Shown here: in pieces, positions 54,508 to 64,000 of the stretch
How the letters are laid out: each line of letters begins with the position of its first letter
How positions within the stretch are numbered: the first letter of the stretch is position 1
Source of the DNA: Chitinophaga alhagiae
GTDB lineage: Bacteria > Bacteroidota > Bacteroidia > Chitinophagales > Chitinophagaceae
Direction: 5' to 3'
DNA: 64,000 nucleotides
NCBI RefSeq assembly: GCF_003568665.1
Contig: NZ_QXMH01000002.1
Coordinates: 62,001-126,000, forward strand
Position numbers and translations under genes: made by a program
Notes under the pieces: model-generated
What the model was told of the DNA's origin: nothing
The model's input: the letters and a program-made list of their open reading frames with translations, nothing else
Databases searched by the model: none

Positions 54508-54533
54508 GGGGCTGCCTGGCCAAAGGCAACCCC
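54508..54533 (-). terminator. hairpin after pckA, weak terminator
   Basis: GGGG (54508-54511) and TGCCT pair with AGGCA and CCCC (54530-54533), with one mismatch between the two stem parts. On the minus strand only a short TTTCC follows, so termination may be weak and read-through into folD possible. Confidence 0.4.
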
Positions 54534-54629
54534 GTAAACCAAATTGATAAATGAACGTAGGAATCTAAAAAGGAAAACTGCAAACGGCTGGCATTAGCAC
54601 AACCTGGAACTTATAAAGGCGTTGTGTGA

Positions 54630-56231
<1,602 letters not shown>

Positions 56232-56257
56232 AAAGAAAGATTGTTTTGGTGTATGGG

Positions 56258-56287
56258 CAAATCTAGGCTTTTTTTGATATTTTCAAA
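56258..56287 (-). promoter_or_regulatory. promoter of pckA: TTTG-18-TAGATTTG
   Basis: On the minus strand TTTG (56284-56287), an 18-bp spacer and TAGATTTG (56258-56265) match both Bacteroidota boxes. The -7 ends 26 bp before the ATG. Confidence 0.65.
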
Positions 56288-56459
56288 TTTTATAGGTGTT
56301 GTGCCATCTAATTTCCTGAATAATTCCTTATTTTATGGGTTGTTTTTAGATATTATCTAATTCATTCGATTTCAATTTATCGGAAAATCAAAAGACGGCG
56401 GGAATATTTATTTGTTCAATTCTCCAGGTTGTTTTCATGGCTGTTAACGCCCGGCCGTT

Positions 56460-56490
56460 TTTGCCGGTTGGCGATTTTCCGGTAAGTTTG
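56460..56490 (+). promoter_or_regulatory. promoter of the Xaa-Pro aminopeptidase gene: TTTG-19-TAAGTTTG
   Basis: TTTG (56460-56463), a 19-bp spacer and TAAGTTTG (56483-56490) match both boxes. The ATG is 29 bp downstream. Confidence 0.6.
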
Positions 56491-56519
56491 AGGCTTCATA
56501 CCCTGTAAACAAGAAACTG

Positions 56520-57812
56520 ATGAAATATTTACCACTGGACCCGCAGCTCTTTGTCAAAAACCGGGAGCGATTCAGGACCAAGATGAAGGAGAACTCGATT
56601 GCCATCTTTAATGCTAATGATGAACTGCCCACCAACGGAGACGCCCTGCATGCTTTCAAACAAAATGCCGACCTGTACTGGCTGACGGGTATAGACCAGG
56701 AAGATACCATGCTGGTATTGTTTCCCGGCAACCCCGATCCGAAATACCGGGAAGTACTGGTACTGGTACGCCCCAACGAGCTGAAGGAAAAATGGGACGG
56801 CCACCGCCTCCGCCGCGAAGAAGCGCAGGCCATTTCAGGCATCGGCACCATTGTGTGGCTGGACAGCCTGGACGCCCTGCTGCAGCCCTGGATACACGAC
56901 GCGGAGAACATCTATCTCAATACCAACGAAAACAACCGTAAAGCCAACCTGGTACCCGTGCGGGACTATCGCTACGCCGCCGAGCTGCGCAGCCGCTACC
57001 CGCTTCATCACTACCTCCGCGCCGCGCCTATCCTCAAGGAACTGCGGGCCGTAAAAACGGCGGAAGAAGTGAAAGTGATACAGGAGGCCATTGATATCAC
57101 CGAAAAGACCTTCCGCCGCCTGCTGAAATTCATCCGGCCGGGGGTGTTCGAACACGAGATCCATGCGGAGATCATGCACGAATTTCTCCGTAACCGCGCT
57201 ACAGGAGAGGCATATGGCTCCATTATAGCGTCTGGTGACAGGGCCCGTACCCTGCATTATGTGTCCAATAACCAGGAGTGCAAAGACGGTGAGCTGATAC
57301 TGATGGATTTTGGCGCGGCCTACGGCGGTTACAATGCGGACCTTACCCGTACCGTACCGGTAAACGGCAAGTTCACAGACCGGCAGCGCCAGGTGTACAA
57401 TGCCTGCCTGCACCTGCACAACTACGCCAAGTCCATCCTTGAGCCGGGTATCACCATTGCAAAGTATCATGAAATGGTGGGCGTGGAGGCCGGCAAGGAG
57501 TTCGTGAAACTGGGCCTGCTCACAGCAGGTGATATCAAGAACCAGGACCCTGAAGCGCCGGCCTACCGCAAGTACCTGTACCACGGTATCTCCCACCACC
57601 TGGGAGTAGACGTGCATGACCTGGCGCCCTCTTTCCACCAGCCCCTGCCGGAAGGCGCGGTGCTCACCGTGGAGCCGGGCATTTATATTGAAGAAGAAAA
57701 AATGGGTATCAGGATCGAAAATAACATCTGGCTGAAAAAAGGCGGGAATATAGACCTGATGAAAAATATGCCGATCACGGCAGAGGAGATCGAAACGCTG
57801 ATGAAAGCGTAA
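56520..57812 (+). CDS. pepP: Xaa-Pro aminopeptidase (M24 family)
   Basis: The 430-residue enzyme removes N-terminal residues before proline. It has an aminopeptidase P N-terminal domain (about 1-150, with NADLYWLTGIDQEDTMLV). The pita-bread domain carries all five metal ligands: two Asp in LMDFGAAYGGYNADLTRTV, His in ISHHLGVDVHD, Glu in VLTVEPGIYIEEE and Glu in MGIRIENNIWL. It is cytoplasmic, with no signal. The gene is followed by a GC-rich hairpin and then pssA. Confidence 0.93.
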   Translation: MKYLPLDPQLFVKNRERFRTKMKENSIAIFNANDELPTNGDALHAFKQNADLYWLTGIDQEDTMLVLFPGNPDPKYREVLVLVRPNELKEKWDGHRLRREEAQAISGIGTIVWLDSLDALLQPWIHDAENIYLNTNENNRKANLVPVRDYRYAAELRSRYPLHHYLRAAPILKELRAVKTAEEVKVIQEAIDITEKTFRRLLKFIRPGVFEHEIHAEIMHEFLRNRATGEAYGSIIASGDRARTLHYVSNNQECKDGELILMDFGAAYGGYNADLTRTVPVNGKFTDRQRQVYNACLHLHNYAKSILEPGITIAKYHEMVGVEAGKEFVKLGLLTAGDIKNQDPEAPAYRKYLYHGISHHLGVDVHDLAPSFHQPLPEGAVLTVEPGIYIEEEKMGIRIENNIWLKKGGNIDLMKNMPITAEEIETLMKA

Positions 57813-57819
57813 CATTGCC

Positions 57820-57844
57820 GGAAGCGGCGCAACACGCCGCTTCC
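57820..57844 (+). terminator. 10-bp hairpin between pepP and pssA
   Basis: GGAAGCGGCG (57820-57829) pairs perfectly with CGCCGCTTCC (57835-57844) over CAACA. There is no U-tract, so it may be a partial terminator or an RNA-stabilising element. Confidence 0.4.
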
Positions 57845-57930
57845 GCTTCCTGAAATACCCGAATGAAACGTTCCGGCCCGCAAGCCGCTGAACGTTCCGT
57901 CTGGCCATTGAAAAGACGAATAAAACACTG

Positions 57931-58698
57931 ATGAAACAAATTCCCAATATCCTTACCCTTTCCAATCTCTTTTGCGGCGCATTGGCCATTATTTTCATTT
58001 TGCATGCGCCGGAGTACATTGCCGAGTTCAATGGCCGTGAATACACTGTTACCAACCCCGAGCCCATTTACTGGGCCTCCGGCCTGGTAGTGCTGGCGGG
58101 CATTATAGATTTTTTTGACGGTTTTGTGGCCCGGCTGCTGAAGGTAGCGTCGCCGCTGGGCCGGGAGCTGGACTCGCTGGCAGACGTGGTGACCTTTGGG
58201 GTGGTGCCCGGCATGATCCTCTTCCGCCTCCTGCGCAGCGCCTATCTCCGTATGCCGGACGTGTTTGACGTGTCTTACATCAACCTGGCCCCGGCGCTGC
58301 TGGTGCCCTGTTTTGCGGCGTACCGCCTGGCCGTTTTCAACCTCGATACCCGCCAGTCTGAAAACTTCATTGGCGTGCCCACGCCCGCCGCAGGCTTCCT
58401 GGTGGCCTCTTTCCCGCTCATCATGCTCAACAATCCCTTTAACCTGGCCCACTGGCTGCAAAACATCTGGGTATTGTACGCCATTATTGCCGTGCTCTGC
58501 TACCTCATGGTCAGCTCACATCCCATGATCAGCCTCAAGTTCAAGAACCTGGGCCTGAAAGACAACTGGCCCCGTTTTCTGCTGGCGGCGCTGACCATTG
58601 CGGGTATACCGGTACTGGGTTTTGCGGTGGTGCCGTTCATATTTATTGCGTACGTGGCACTGTCCCTGCTGGTGCCGCCGAAGGTGGCCGCGGCATAG
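57931..58698 (+). CDS. pssA: CDP-diacylglycerol-serine O-phosphatidyltransferase
   Basis: PssA makes phosphatidylserine, the precursor of phosphatidylethanolamine. The 255-residue membrane protein has the complete CDP-alcohol phosphotransferase motif: Asp60-x2-Asp63-Gly64-x2-Ala67-Arg68-x8-Gly77-x3-Asp81-x3-Asp85. Six or more hydrophobic segments include LVVLAGIIDFF and PLIMLNNPFNLAHWLQNIWV. MKQIPNILTLSNLFCGALAI is the typical opening. Confidence 0.93.
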   Translation: MKQIPNILTLSNLFCGALAIIFILHAPEYIAEFNGREYTVTNPEPIYWASGLVVLAGIIDFFDGFVARLLKVASPLGRELDSLADVVTFGVVPGMILFRLLRSAYLRMPDVFDVSYINLAPALLVPCFAAYRLAVFNLDTRQSENFIGVPTPAAGFLVASFPLIMLNNPFNLAHWLQNIWVLYAIIAVLCYLMVSSHPMISLKFKNLGLKDNWPRFLLAALTIAGIPVLGFAVVPFIFIAYVALSLLVPPKVAAA

Positions 58699-58816
58699 AA
58701 GAAGTGATGTATGAGCCACAGCCTGTTCACGCTCAGCTACCGCTACGTCAAAACGAGCTTTCCCGGCCATCCGGCGTGGTTATCAGGCAGTAATTTATTT
58801 GGTTATTAATAACCAA

Positions 58817-58850
58817 TTTGATAAATGCTTAACATTATTCCCTAGTTTTG
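58817..58850 (+). promoter_or_regulatory. promoter of purS-rsmI: TTTG-22-TAGTTTTG
   Basis: TTTG (58817-58820), a 22-bp spacer and TAGTTTTG (58843-58850) match both boxes. It lies 20 bp before ATG 58871 and supports that start over an upstream frame. Confidence 0.6.
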
Positions 58851-58870
58851 CGTCAAAATTTTCAGGAAAA

Positions 58871-59116
58871 ATGACATTTACTGCGCATATCAACGTGATG
58901 CCGCTGAAGGAACTGCTGGACCCCCAGGGGAAAGCCGTATTGGGCGGGTTAAAGAACCTCGGCCTTGGGAATGTACATGACGTACGGGTGGGTAAACACA
59001 TTACCCTGCAGATAGAAGCCTCCTCCAAAGAAGAAGCACAGCATATTGCTGAAAACGCCTGCCAGAAACTGCTGGCCAACCAGGTAATGGAATTTTACGA
59101 AGTAAACATTCAATAG
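58871..59116 (+). CDS. purS: phosphoribosylformylglycinamidine synthase subunit PurS
   Basis: PurS is the small bridging subunit that holds PurL and PurQ together in purine synthesis. From ATG 58871 it has 81 residues, the usual size. It shows TFTAHINVMPLKELLDPQG, the VLGGLKNLGLGNVHDVRVGK signature, and a CQKLLANQVMEFYEVNI end. purL and purQ are not adjacent. rsmI begins 2 bp after the stop, so the two are co-transcribed. Confidence 0.9.
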   Translation: MTFTAHINVMPLKELLDPQGKAVLGGLKNLGLGNVHDVRVGKHITLQIEASSKEEAQHIAENACQKLLANQVMEFYEVNIQ

Positions 59117-59118
59117 CT

Positions 59119-59793
59119 TTGTCCAAACTCTTCATCATTCCTTCGCCCATCGGTAACCTGGCGGATATGACCTACAGGGCCGTAAAAACGTTGGAAACGG
59201 TGGAGCTGGTGCTGGCGGAAGATACCCGTACCTCGGGCATCCTGCTGCGGCACTATGGCATTACCAGGCCTGTAACACCTTATCATCAGCACAACGAGCA
59301 TAAGGTGTTGCAGCACCTGGTACAGCAACTGCAGGCCGGCAAACAGATGGCCCTGCTTACAGACGCCGGCACCCCGGGCGTATCAGACCCGGGTTTCCTG
59401 CTGGTGCGGGAGTGCATCCGCGCCGGCATACCGGTAGAATGTTTGCCCGGCGCCACCGCCTTTGTACCGGCCCTTGTAAACAGCGGCATTCCCATGAACC
59501 GCTTTGCGTTTGAAGGTTTTCTTCCCCCCAAAAAAGGCCGCCACACCCTGTTAACCCGGCTGGCCGAAGAAGACCGTACCATGGTGTTTTACGAATCTCC
59601 CCACCGCCTTGTCAAAACATTGGAAGACTTTATGGAATATTTCGGCGCCGCCCGCCAGTGCTGCGTTTCCCGCGAGCTGACCAAGATGTTCGAGGAAAAC
59701 AGGCGCGGCTCCCTGCAGGAGGTGCGTGACCATTTTGCGGAGAAAGGCGTAAAAGGTGAAATTGTGATCATTGTGGAAGGAAAGACCGCCTGA
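59119..59793 (+). CDS. rsmI: 16S rRNA (cytidine(1402)-2'-O)-methyltransferase
   Basis: RsmI 2'-O-methylates C1402 in the ribosomal decoding centre. The 224-residue tetrapyrrole-methylase-fold protein starts at TTG 59119, giving MSKLFIIPSPIGNLADMTYR. No ATG fits the conserved start. It has LAEDTRTSGILLRHYGI, LTDAGTPGVSDPGFLLVREC and LPGATAFVPALVNSGIP, plus FEGFLPPKKGRHTLL and FYESPHRLVKTLED, all characteristic. Confidence 0.93.
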   Translation: MSKLFIIPSPIGNLADMTYRAVKTLETVELVLAEDTRTSGILLRHYGITRPVTPYHQHNEHKVLQHLVQQLQAGKQMALLTDAGTPGVSDPGFLLVRECIRAGIPVECLPGATAFVPALVNSGIPMNRFAFEGFLPPKKGRHTLLTRLAEEDRTMVFYESPHRLVKTLEDFMEYFGAARQCCVSRELTKMFEENRRGSLQEVRDHFAEKGVKGEIVIIVEGKTA

Positions 59794-60023
59794 CACTTTT
59801 TTGCCATGTGGTGAATTATGGTTAATATTACAGTAGACAACAGCCCCGGAATAGCAAACAAAAGTTGACATACTTCAACCCCAGGATACCGGAAAAAACA
59901 TAGGGCACCCGCATAGGTGCAACCCCAATAACCAGGCATCATTCAGCATGAGGCATGTAAACTTGTACAGGTACCGGTATACTATTTGAACGTCCCGTAA
60001 AAGGTTATCAAAAACAAGTACTT

Positions 60024-61181
60024 ATGGAAGTCAGGAACAGTGTATTGTCAGAACAGGAGCAGCCAGGCGGCCTGTATCCTGAAGCGGAGCCTGAACCGCA
60101 ATGGGGGCTTTGCTCTGTGAGCGAGATCTACCAGTATGCCTGGTTCTTTTTCATGCAATACGGCCTCATTCCATGGTGGATGCAGCAGGAAACGCCCGAC
60201 TCCCTGGAAGAGAACATCATTGCCGCCGTTCAGCGGCAGCCGCCTTTATGCCGCGCCAAATGGCTGCAGGCCCGGGCCGGCAACAGGCTATGTATTCCCC
60301 GGTGGGTGCTGCAATGCTCTTCCTCCCTGCAGCAGGCCGTGCTGCACGCCGTGTTGGGAGAAACAGCAGGGAACGCGGCCGCCGCCGCGGAAAGCAGCCT
60401 GCGGCAGCGTTTTAGCCCGTTGCCCGTGGCGCAACACAGCCTGCGCTGCCTCTATTGGGATGCCTTGTTCAGCACCATGATGGCGGGTGAAAAGCCGTTG
60501 TGCCTGAAAGAAAAGATCAGGGAAAAGTGGACCGGGTGGATGAAAACGGCTATCAGCATCTCCGGCAGCAAGATACTGGATAACATCGCGTTCCCTGACA
60601 ACCTGGATGCGCAGGCCATGCCTGTGGCCGGTGAAAGTGCGGGCAACCCCGCCGCGCCTGACCTTGGGTTGGATGAGCCGCTGCTGGTAAAACAGGCAGG
60701 GCTTGTCATGCTGCATGCACAGCTGGCGCGTTTATTGACGGACATGCAATGGCTGCGGCCGGGCGGCGCCGGCATTCTGCCGGAACTGCATAGCAGGGCC
60801 GTACACCTGCTGGCGTTCATGGCAGACGGAGAGGAGCAGGCGCCGGAATACAACATGGCGCTGCACAAGCTGCTTTGCGGCATACCGCTGAATGAGCCCG
60901 TGGAAAAAAACGTTTGGCTAACGGAGCAGGAAAAACAGGCGGCCGTGGCAGGGGTGGATGCGTTGGCCGCCGCATACGGCCTGGGCCGCCAAGGCTTCCG
61001 CAACCTGTTGCTCCGGCGCAACGGTAAGCTCCGGTTTGCGGGCGGGGAATGGGTGCTGACGGTATTGCCGCAAACGGGCGCGGAAGAACAGCTTTCCGGC
61101 CCGGCGCTGCCGGACGCAACGCCGCAGCCGCTGCAATTACCCTGGATGCAACACCTGGTCACCGTGCAATGGACAACATAA
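60024..61181 (+). CDS. contractile injection system tape-measure-type protein (CIS_tmp family)
   Basis: The 385-residue protein matches the family annotated as contractile injection system tape measure. The N-terminus has a WFFFMQYGLIPWWMQQETP segment. A mid part (about 216-300) has the LVKQAGLVMLHAQLARLL, SRAVHLLAFMADGE and PEYNMALHKLLCGIPLNEPV run. The C-terminus shows FRNLLLRRNGKLRFAGGEWV and LQLPWMQHLVTVQW, which follow the family's xxRxGKL...W and LPWM...W ending. No sheath, tube, baseplate or ATPase genes are near it. The GH46-like gene follows at once. Either the rest of the system is elsewhere or this is a stand-alone remnant. Confidence 0.8.
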   Translation: MEVRNSVLSEQEQPGGLYPEAEPEPQWGLCSVSEIYQYAWFFFMQYGLIPWWMQQETPDSLEENIIAAVQRQPPLCRAKWLQARAGNRLCIPRWVLQCSSSLQQAVLHAVLGETAGNAAAAAESSLRQRFSPLPVAQHSLRCLYWDALFSTMMAGEKPLCLKEKIREKWTGWMKTAISISGSKILDNIAFPDNLDAQAMPVAGESAGNPAAPDLGLDEPLLVKQAGLVMLHAQLARLLTDMQWLRPGGAGILPELHSRAVHLLAFMADGEEQAPEYNMALHKLLCGIPLNEPVEKNVWLTEQEKQAAVAGVDALAAAYGLGRQGFRNLLLRRNGKLRFAGGEWVLTVLPQTGAEEQLSGPALPDATPQPLQLPWMQHLVTVQWTT

Positions 61182-61198
61182 ATCCCAAATGTTTACTC

Positions 61199-61873
61199 AT
61201 GATTACCAATGAAATCAAGAAAAAGATCGTCAGCATCGTGAACGTGTTTGAGACCGGCAGTGCGGAAGGGGAATACGATGCGCTGGTGATTTACCCGGAC
61301 GGACGGGGCGGCAGCCGCCAGATCACCTATGGCCGCAGCCAGACCACCGAGCAGGGCAACCTGCGCAACCTGCTGGAACGCTATATCAGCATGGGCGGGA
61401 GCTTTGCGGCCGCGTTTCAGCCGTATATGAACAGGGTAGGCCGGCAGTCGCTGGTGAATGACAAACAGTTCATCAAACTGCTAAAAGACAGCGCCCGTCA
61501 AGACCCTATTATGCGCCAGGCGCAAGACGAGACCTTTGAGCGCCTGTATTTCGACCCCGCGTTCTATTTCTTCAACGCGGAAGGTTTCCAGCTGCCTTTA
61601 AGCCTGCTGGTGATCTATGACAGTTTCATCCACTCCGGCACCGTTCCGGGCTTTTTACGTGTCCGTTTCCCGGAGCGCACGCCCCTGCACGGCGGAGATG
61701 AAAAAAGCTGGGTATTGGCTTATACAAAGGCCCGGCAGCAATGGCTGGCCACACATTCCAAAAAGGTCCTGCACCCTACCGTATACCGGACAAAAACATT
61801 TTTAGCCCAGGCGGAAAAAGACAACTGGGACCTTTCGGCCCCGGTGACCACGCAGGGCATCACCATTGCATAA
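61199..61873 (+). CDS. chitosanase (GH46)-like, lysozyme-fold lytic enzyme
   Basis: The protein has 224 residues from ATG 61199 (MITNEIKKKIVSIVNVFETG). An in-frame ATG at 61169 would overlap the previous gene. The GH46 active-site layout is visible: Glu18 in NVFETGSAEG and Asp34 in IYPDGRGGSRQITYGRSQTT, echoing the E...DGRGxT pair of chitosanases. FINAEGFQLPLS-type and LLVIYDSFIHSGTVPGFLRV segments follow. There is no signal peptide, so export by Sec is not expected. Direct coupling to a CIS tape-measure gene suggests a cell-wall-cutting tip or payload, but this is inference. Confidence 0.75.
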   Translation: MITNEIKKKIVSIVNVFETGSAEGEYDALVIYPDGRGGSRQITYGRSQTTEQGNLRNLLERYISMGGSFAAAFQPYMNRVGRQSLVNDKQFIKLLKDSARQDPIMRQAQDETFERLYFDPAFYFFNAEGFQLPLSLLVIYDSFIHSGTVPGFLRVRFPERTPLHGGDEKSWVLAYTKARQQWLATHSKKVLHPTVYRTKTFLAQAEKDNWDLSAPVTTQGITIA

Positions 61874-62036
61874 GGGCCAGCGCCTGGAATGCAGAGGAAA
61901 AACCCGCCTGCCGGCCGATGTAGCAAGCACAAGTGTTCTGGAACGCCGGCAGGCCTTCTCCTGACCGTATATCCCAAATACCCCCGCCTCCCCGGTTAAT
62001 TTCATTATTTTCACGCCTTATACCAACAATCTGAGT

Positions 62037-63914
62037 ATGAGGAAACTTTTCTTTCCGGTGATGGTACTGGCGCTGACAACAACCACAGCCCTGGGCCAGA
62101 CAGACCGCTGGCAACAACATGTGCAATACAAGATGGACGTTCAGCTGAACGCACAGACCAACCGCCTCACCGGCAAACAACAGTTACAATACACCAACAA
62201 CTCGCCAGACACCCTGTTCCGCGTGTTCTATCACCTGTACTGGAACGCGTTCCAGCCCGGCAGCATGATGGACGTGCGCAGCCAGGAGCTGGGGAAGATC
62301 ATAGTGGGAAAAGATGCCAAAGGGCATAACCGGCACGACTGGGATGCGCGCGTAACCGACCGCATTTCCAAACTGCAGCCCAACGAGATCGGGTACCAGA
62401 AAATACTTTCCCTGAAGAGAGATGGCCGCCAGCAGGCGTACCGCACGGAAGAGACCATACTGGTAGTGGAGTTGGACCAGCCCATCCTTCCCAGAAGCAA
62501 AGCCGTATTTGACATGGAGTTTGAAGCGCAGGTGCCCGTGCAGATCCGCCGCAGCGGCCGGCATAACAAGGAAGGCATTGACTTTTCCATGGCGCAGTGG
62601 TACCCCAAAATGTGCGAGTACGATTATGAAGGCTGGCACCCCACGCCCTATATTGCCCGCGAGTTTTATGGGGTTTGGGGAGATTTTGACGTAAAGATCA
62701 CGCTTGACAAACAATACGTGGTGGCCGGTACCGGTTACCTGCAAAATCCCAACCAGGTAGGGCACGGGTACGAGGCAAAAGGTGCAAAGGTGACCCGCCC
62801 CGCGGGCAAAACGCTTACCTGGCACTTTGTAGCGCCCAACGTGCATGATTTTGTATGGGCCGCAGATCCGGAGTACAAACACATCACCAAACAGGTAGAT
62901 GATTTTACCGCGCATTTCTTCTACCGTGAAAATGATACCACCAAACATACCTGGCCGCAACTGGCGGAAATGATACCCGCGGCATACGCCTATATCAAGC
63001 AGCACTACGGCCCTTACCCGTACAAGCAGTATTCTTTCATTCAGGGCGGGGACGGCGGAATGGAGTACCCCATGGCCACGCTCATTATGGGCAACGGCAA
63101 AATGGACGGCCTCTACGGCGTGGCCATTCACGAATGGATGCACAGCTGGTACCAGGGCATGCTGGGTACCAATGAAAGCCTGTACCCCTGGATGGACGAG
63201 GGGTTCACCACTTTTGCGGAAGACAATACCATTGGCAATACCGTAGATTCACTGAAAGGGAGATGGCATCAGGCCGGTAATTACCGTTCCTACTTTGCCC
63301 TTGTCAGAAGCGGTTTTGAAGAACCCATGAGCACCCATTCAGATCACTTTAATACCAACTACGGCTACAGCATCAACGCCTATTCCAAGGGCGCCGTGTT
63401 CCTGGAGCAGCTGGGTTACGTAATAGGCGCCGCCAACCGCGATGCAGGGCTGCTGCGGTATTACCGTGACTGGCGCTTTAAACATCCCAACCCGAAAGAT
63501 TTTATCCGTTCCATGGAGAAAGAAAGCGGCCTGCAACTGGACTGGTACCTGCAATACATGCTCAATTCCACCAAACACATAGATTATGCGCTGGACAGTA
63601 TTTATGACGCTGGCGGAAAGACCGTGGTGCGCCTGCGGCGGGTGGGGCAGTTCCCCATGCCCATAGACCTGGCGGTGGAGCTGGCAGACGGTCGCCGGGA
63701 AATGCACAACATCCCGCTCACGCTGATGTTTGGCAGCAAGCCTAACGAGAACGCGGACCAGAAATACGTTGTGCATGACGGCTGGCGGTGGACGCACCCC
63801 ACCTACACCTTTACGCTGGATGTGCCCATTGGCCAGCTGAAAAGTATTGAAATAGACCCGAGCATGCGGCTGGCGGATGTAGACCGCTCCAATAACAAGG
63901 CCGTTTCGCGGTAA
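62037..63914 (+). CDS. M1 family zinc metallopeptidase, secreted
   Basis: The 625-residue peptidase has a signal peptide (FPVMVLALTTTTALGQ). An N-terminal beta domain (MDVQLNAQTNRLTGKQQLQY) is followed by the catalytic domain with FIQGGDGGMEYPMATLI, the M1 GxMEN-like exopeptidase strip. The zinc site is His365-Glu366-x2-His369 in AIHEWMHSWYQG, with Glu388 (MDEGFTTF) 18 residues on. It probably acts in the periplasm or outside the cell as an aminopeptidase. It ends just before a terminator. Confidence 0.92.
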   Translation: MRKLFFPVMVLALTTTTALGQTDRWQQHVQYKMDVQLNAQTNRLTGKQQLQYTNNSPDTLFRVFYHLYWNAFQPGSMMDVRSQELGKIIVGKDAKGHNRHDWDARVTDRISKLQPNEIGYQKILSLKRDGRQQAYRTEETILVVELDQPILPRSKAVFDMEFEAQVPVQIRRSGRHNKEGIDFSMAQWYPKMCEYDYEGWHPTPYIAREFYGVWGDFDVKITLDKQYVVAGTGYLQNPNQVGHGYEAKGAKVTRPAGKTLTWHFVAPNVHDFVWAADPEYKHITKQVDDFTAHFFYRENDTTKHTWPQLAEMIPAAYAYIKQHYGPYPYKQYSFIQGGDGGMEYPMATLIMGNGKMDGLYGVAIHEWMHSWYQGMLGTNESLYPWMDEGFTTFAEDNTIGNTVDSLKGRWHQAGNYRSYFALVRSGFEEPMSTHSDHFNTNYGYSINAYSKGAVFLEQLGYVIGAANRDAGLLRYYRDWRFKHPNPKDFIRSMEKESGLQLDWYLQYMLNSTKHIDYALDSIYDAGGKTVVRLRRVGQFPMPIDLAVELADGRREMHNIPLTLMFGSKPNENADQKYVVHDGWRWTHPTYTFTLDVPIGQLKSIEIDPSMRLADVDRSNNKAVSR

Positions 63915-63933
63915 CACCGGGAAAACGATATGC

Positions 63934-63970
63934 GGGGCTGACCAGAAAGTAATGGTCAGCCCCAATTTAT
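63934..63970 (+). terminator. terminator after the M1 peptidase
   Basis: GGGGCTGACC (63934-63943) pairs perfectly with GGTCAGCCCC (63954-63963) over a 10-nt loop, followed by AATTTAT. Confidence 0.75.
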
Positions 63971-64000
63971 TCGGGTACCTGACGGAGACCTGCCATCGTT

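Noticed and set aside
58699..58870. Purine riboswitch before purS
   Set aside because: The gap holds a normal promoter, but I see no three-way junction pattern with the conserved purine-aptamer loops.
60024..61873. Prophage remnant
   Set aside because: No integrase, terminase, portal, capsid or attachment repeats are nearby, and the tape-measure family here is that of contractile injection systems.

Overview
The window looks like a chromosomal segment of a Bacteroidota bacterium, most likely Chitinophagaceae and close to Chitinophaga. Four things point there: a SusC/SusD pair under an ECF sigma/FecR switch, a 2.4-kDa-residue-class SprA protein directly after ruvA, proteins with gliding/type IX secretion type B sorting domains, and promoters of the Bacteroidota form (TTTG, then TAnnTTTG). 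The sequence is GC-rich (mid-fifties percent by eye) and densely coded. I see no tRNA, rRNA, insertion sequence, prophage or CRISPR array.

Layout. 1-4.7 kb is core metabolism: the end of a CoA-transferase subunit, a class IV aminotransferase, mqnB-mqnD of the futalosine menaquinone pathway, a QueD/PTPS enzyme with folE, and fabD. 4.7-8.7 kb holds a small lipoprotein, a 63-bp tandem repeat that copies the 3' end of a GNAT gene, a transsulfuration enzyme, DinB and a Nudix-fold regulator with a dead Nudix box. 8.7-17.2 kb is one minus-strand locus (ECF sigma, FecR anti-sigma, SusC, SusD, sulfatase), probably for a sulfated glycan. 17.5-26.5 kb carries fabH, ruvA and sprA.

26.6-37.8 kb is the richest accessory part and holds two successive import-like operons. 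The first has a small Cys-rich protein, a TonB-dependent receptor and a propeller lipoprotein with a CxCC motif; its promoter overlaps a perfect dyad. The second has a TonB-dependent receptor, a DUF4876-type lipoprotein, a DUF6850-type outer-membrane barrel and a di-heme cytochrome c peroxidase. 37.8-44.5 kb has a 47-53 residue small ORF, an SDR enzyme, two tandem paralogous surface proteins with type IX type B sorting domains, and a hydrolase. 44.5-54.5 kb has lnt, guaB, dprA, an e(P4)-type phosphatase, a lower-GC coiled-coil protein, a PorE-like OmpA protein, queE and folD. 54.6-64 kb has pckA, an Xaa-Pro aminopeptidase, pssA, purS, rsmI, an orphan contractile-injection-system tape-measure-type gene coupled to a GH46-like lytic enzyme, and an M1 peptidase.

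How the parts connect. SprA is the outer-membrane channel of type IX secretion, the PorE-like protein may anchor that machine to peptidoglycan, and the two type B CTD proteins are likely cargo. queD and queE belong to the same queuosine-precursor pathway but lie 50 kb apart. The best candidates for undescribed biology are the Cys-rich/CxCC import locus, the peroxidase-linked receptor operon, and the isolated CIS tape-measure/GH46 pair.
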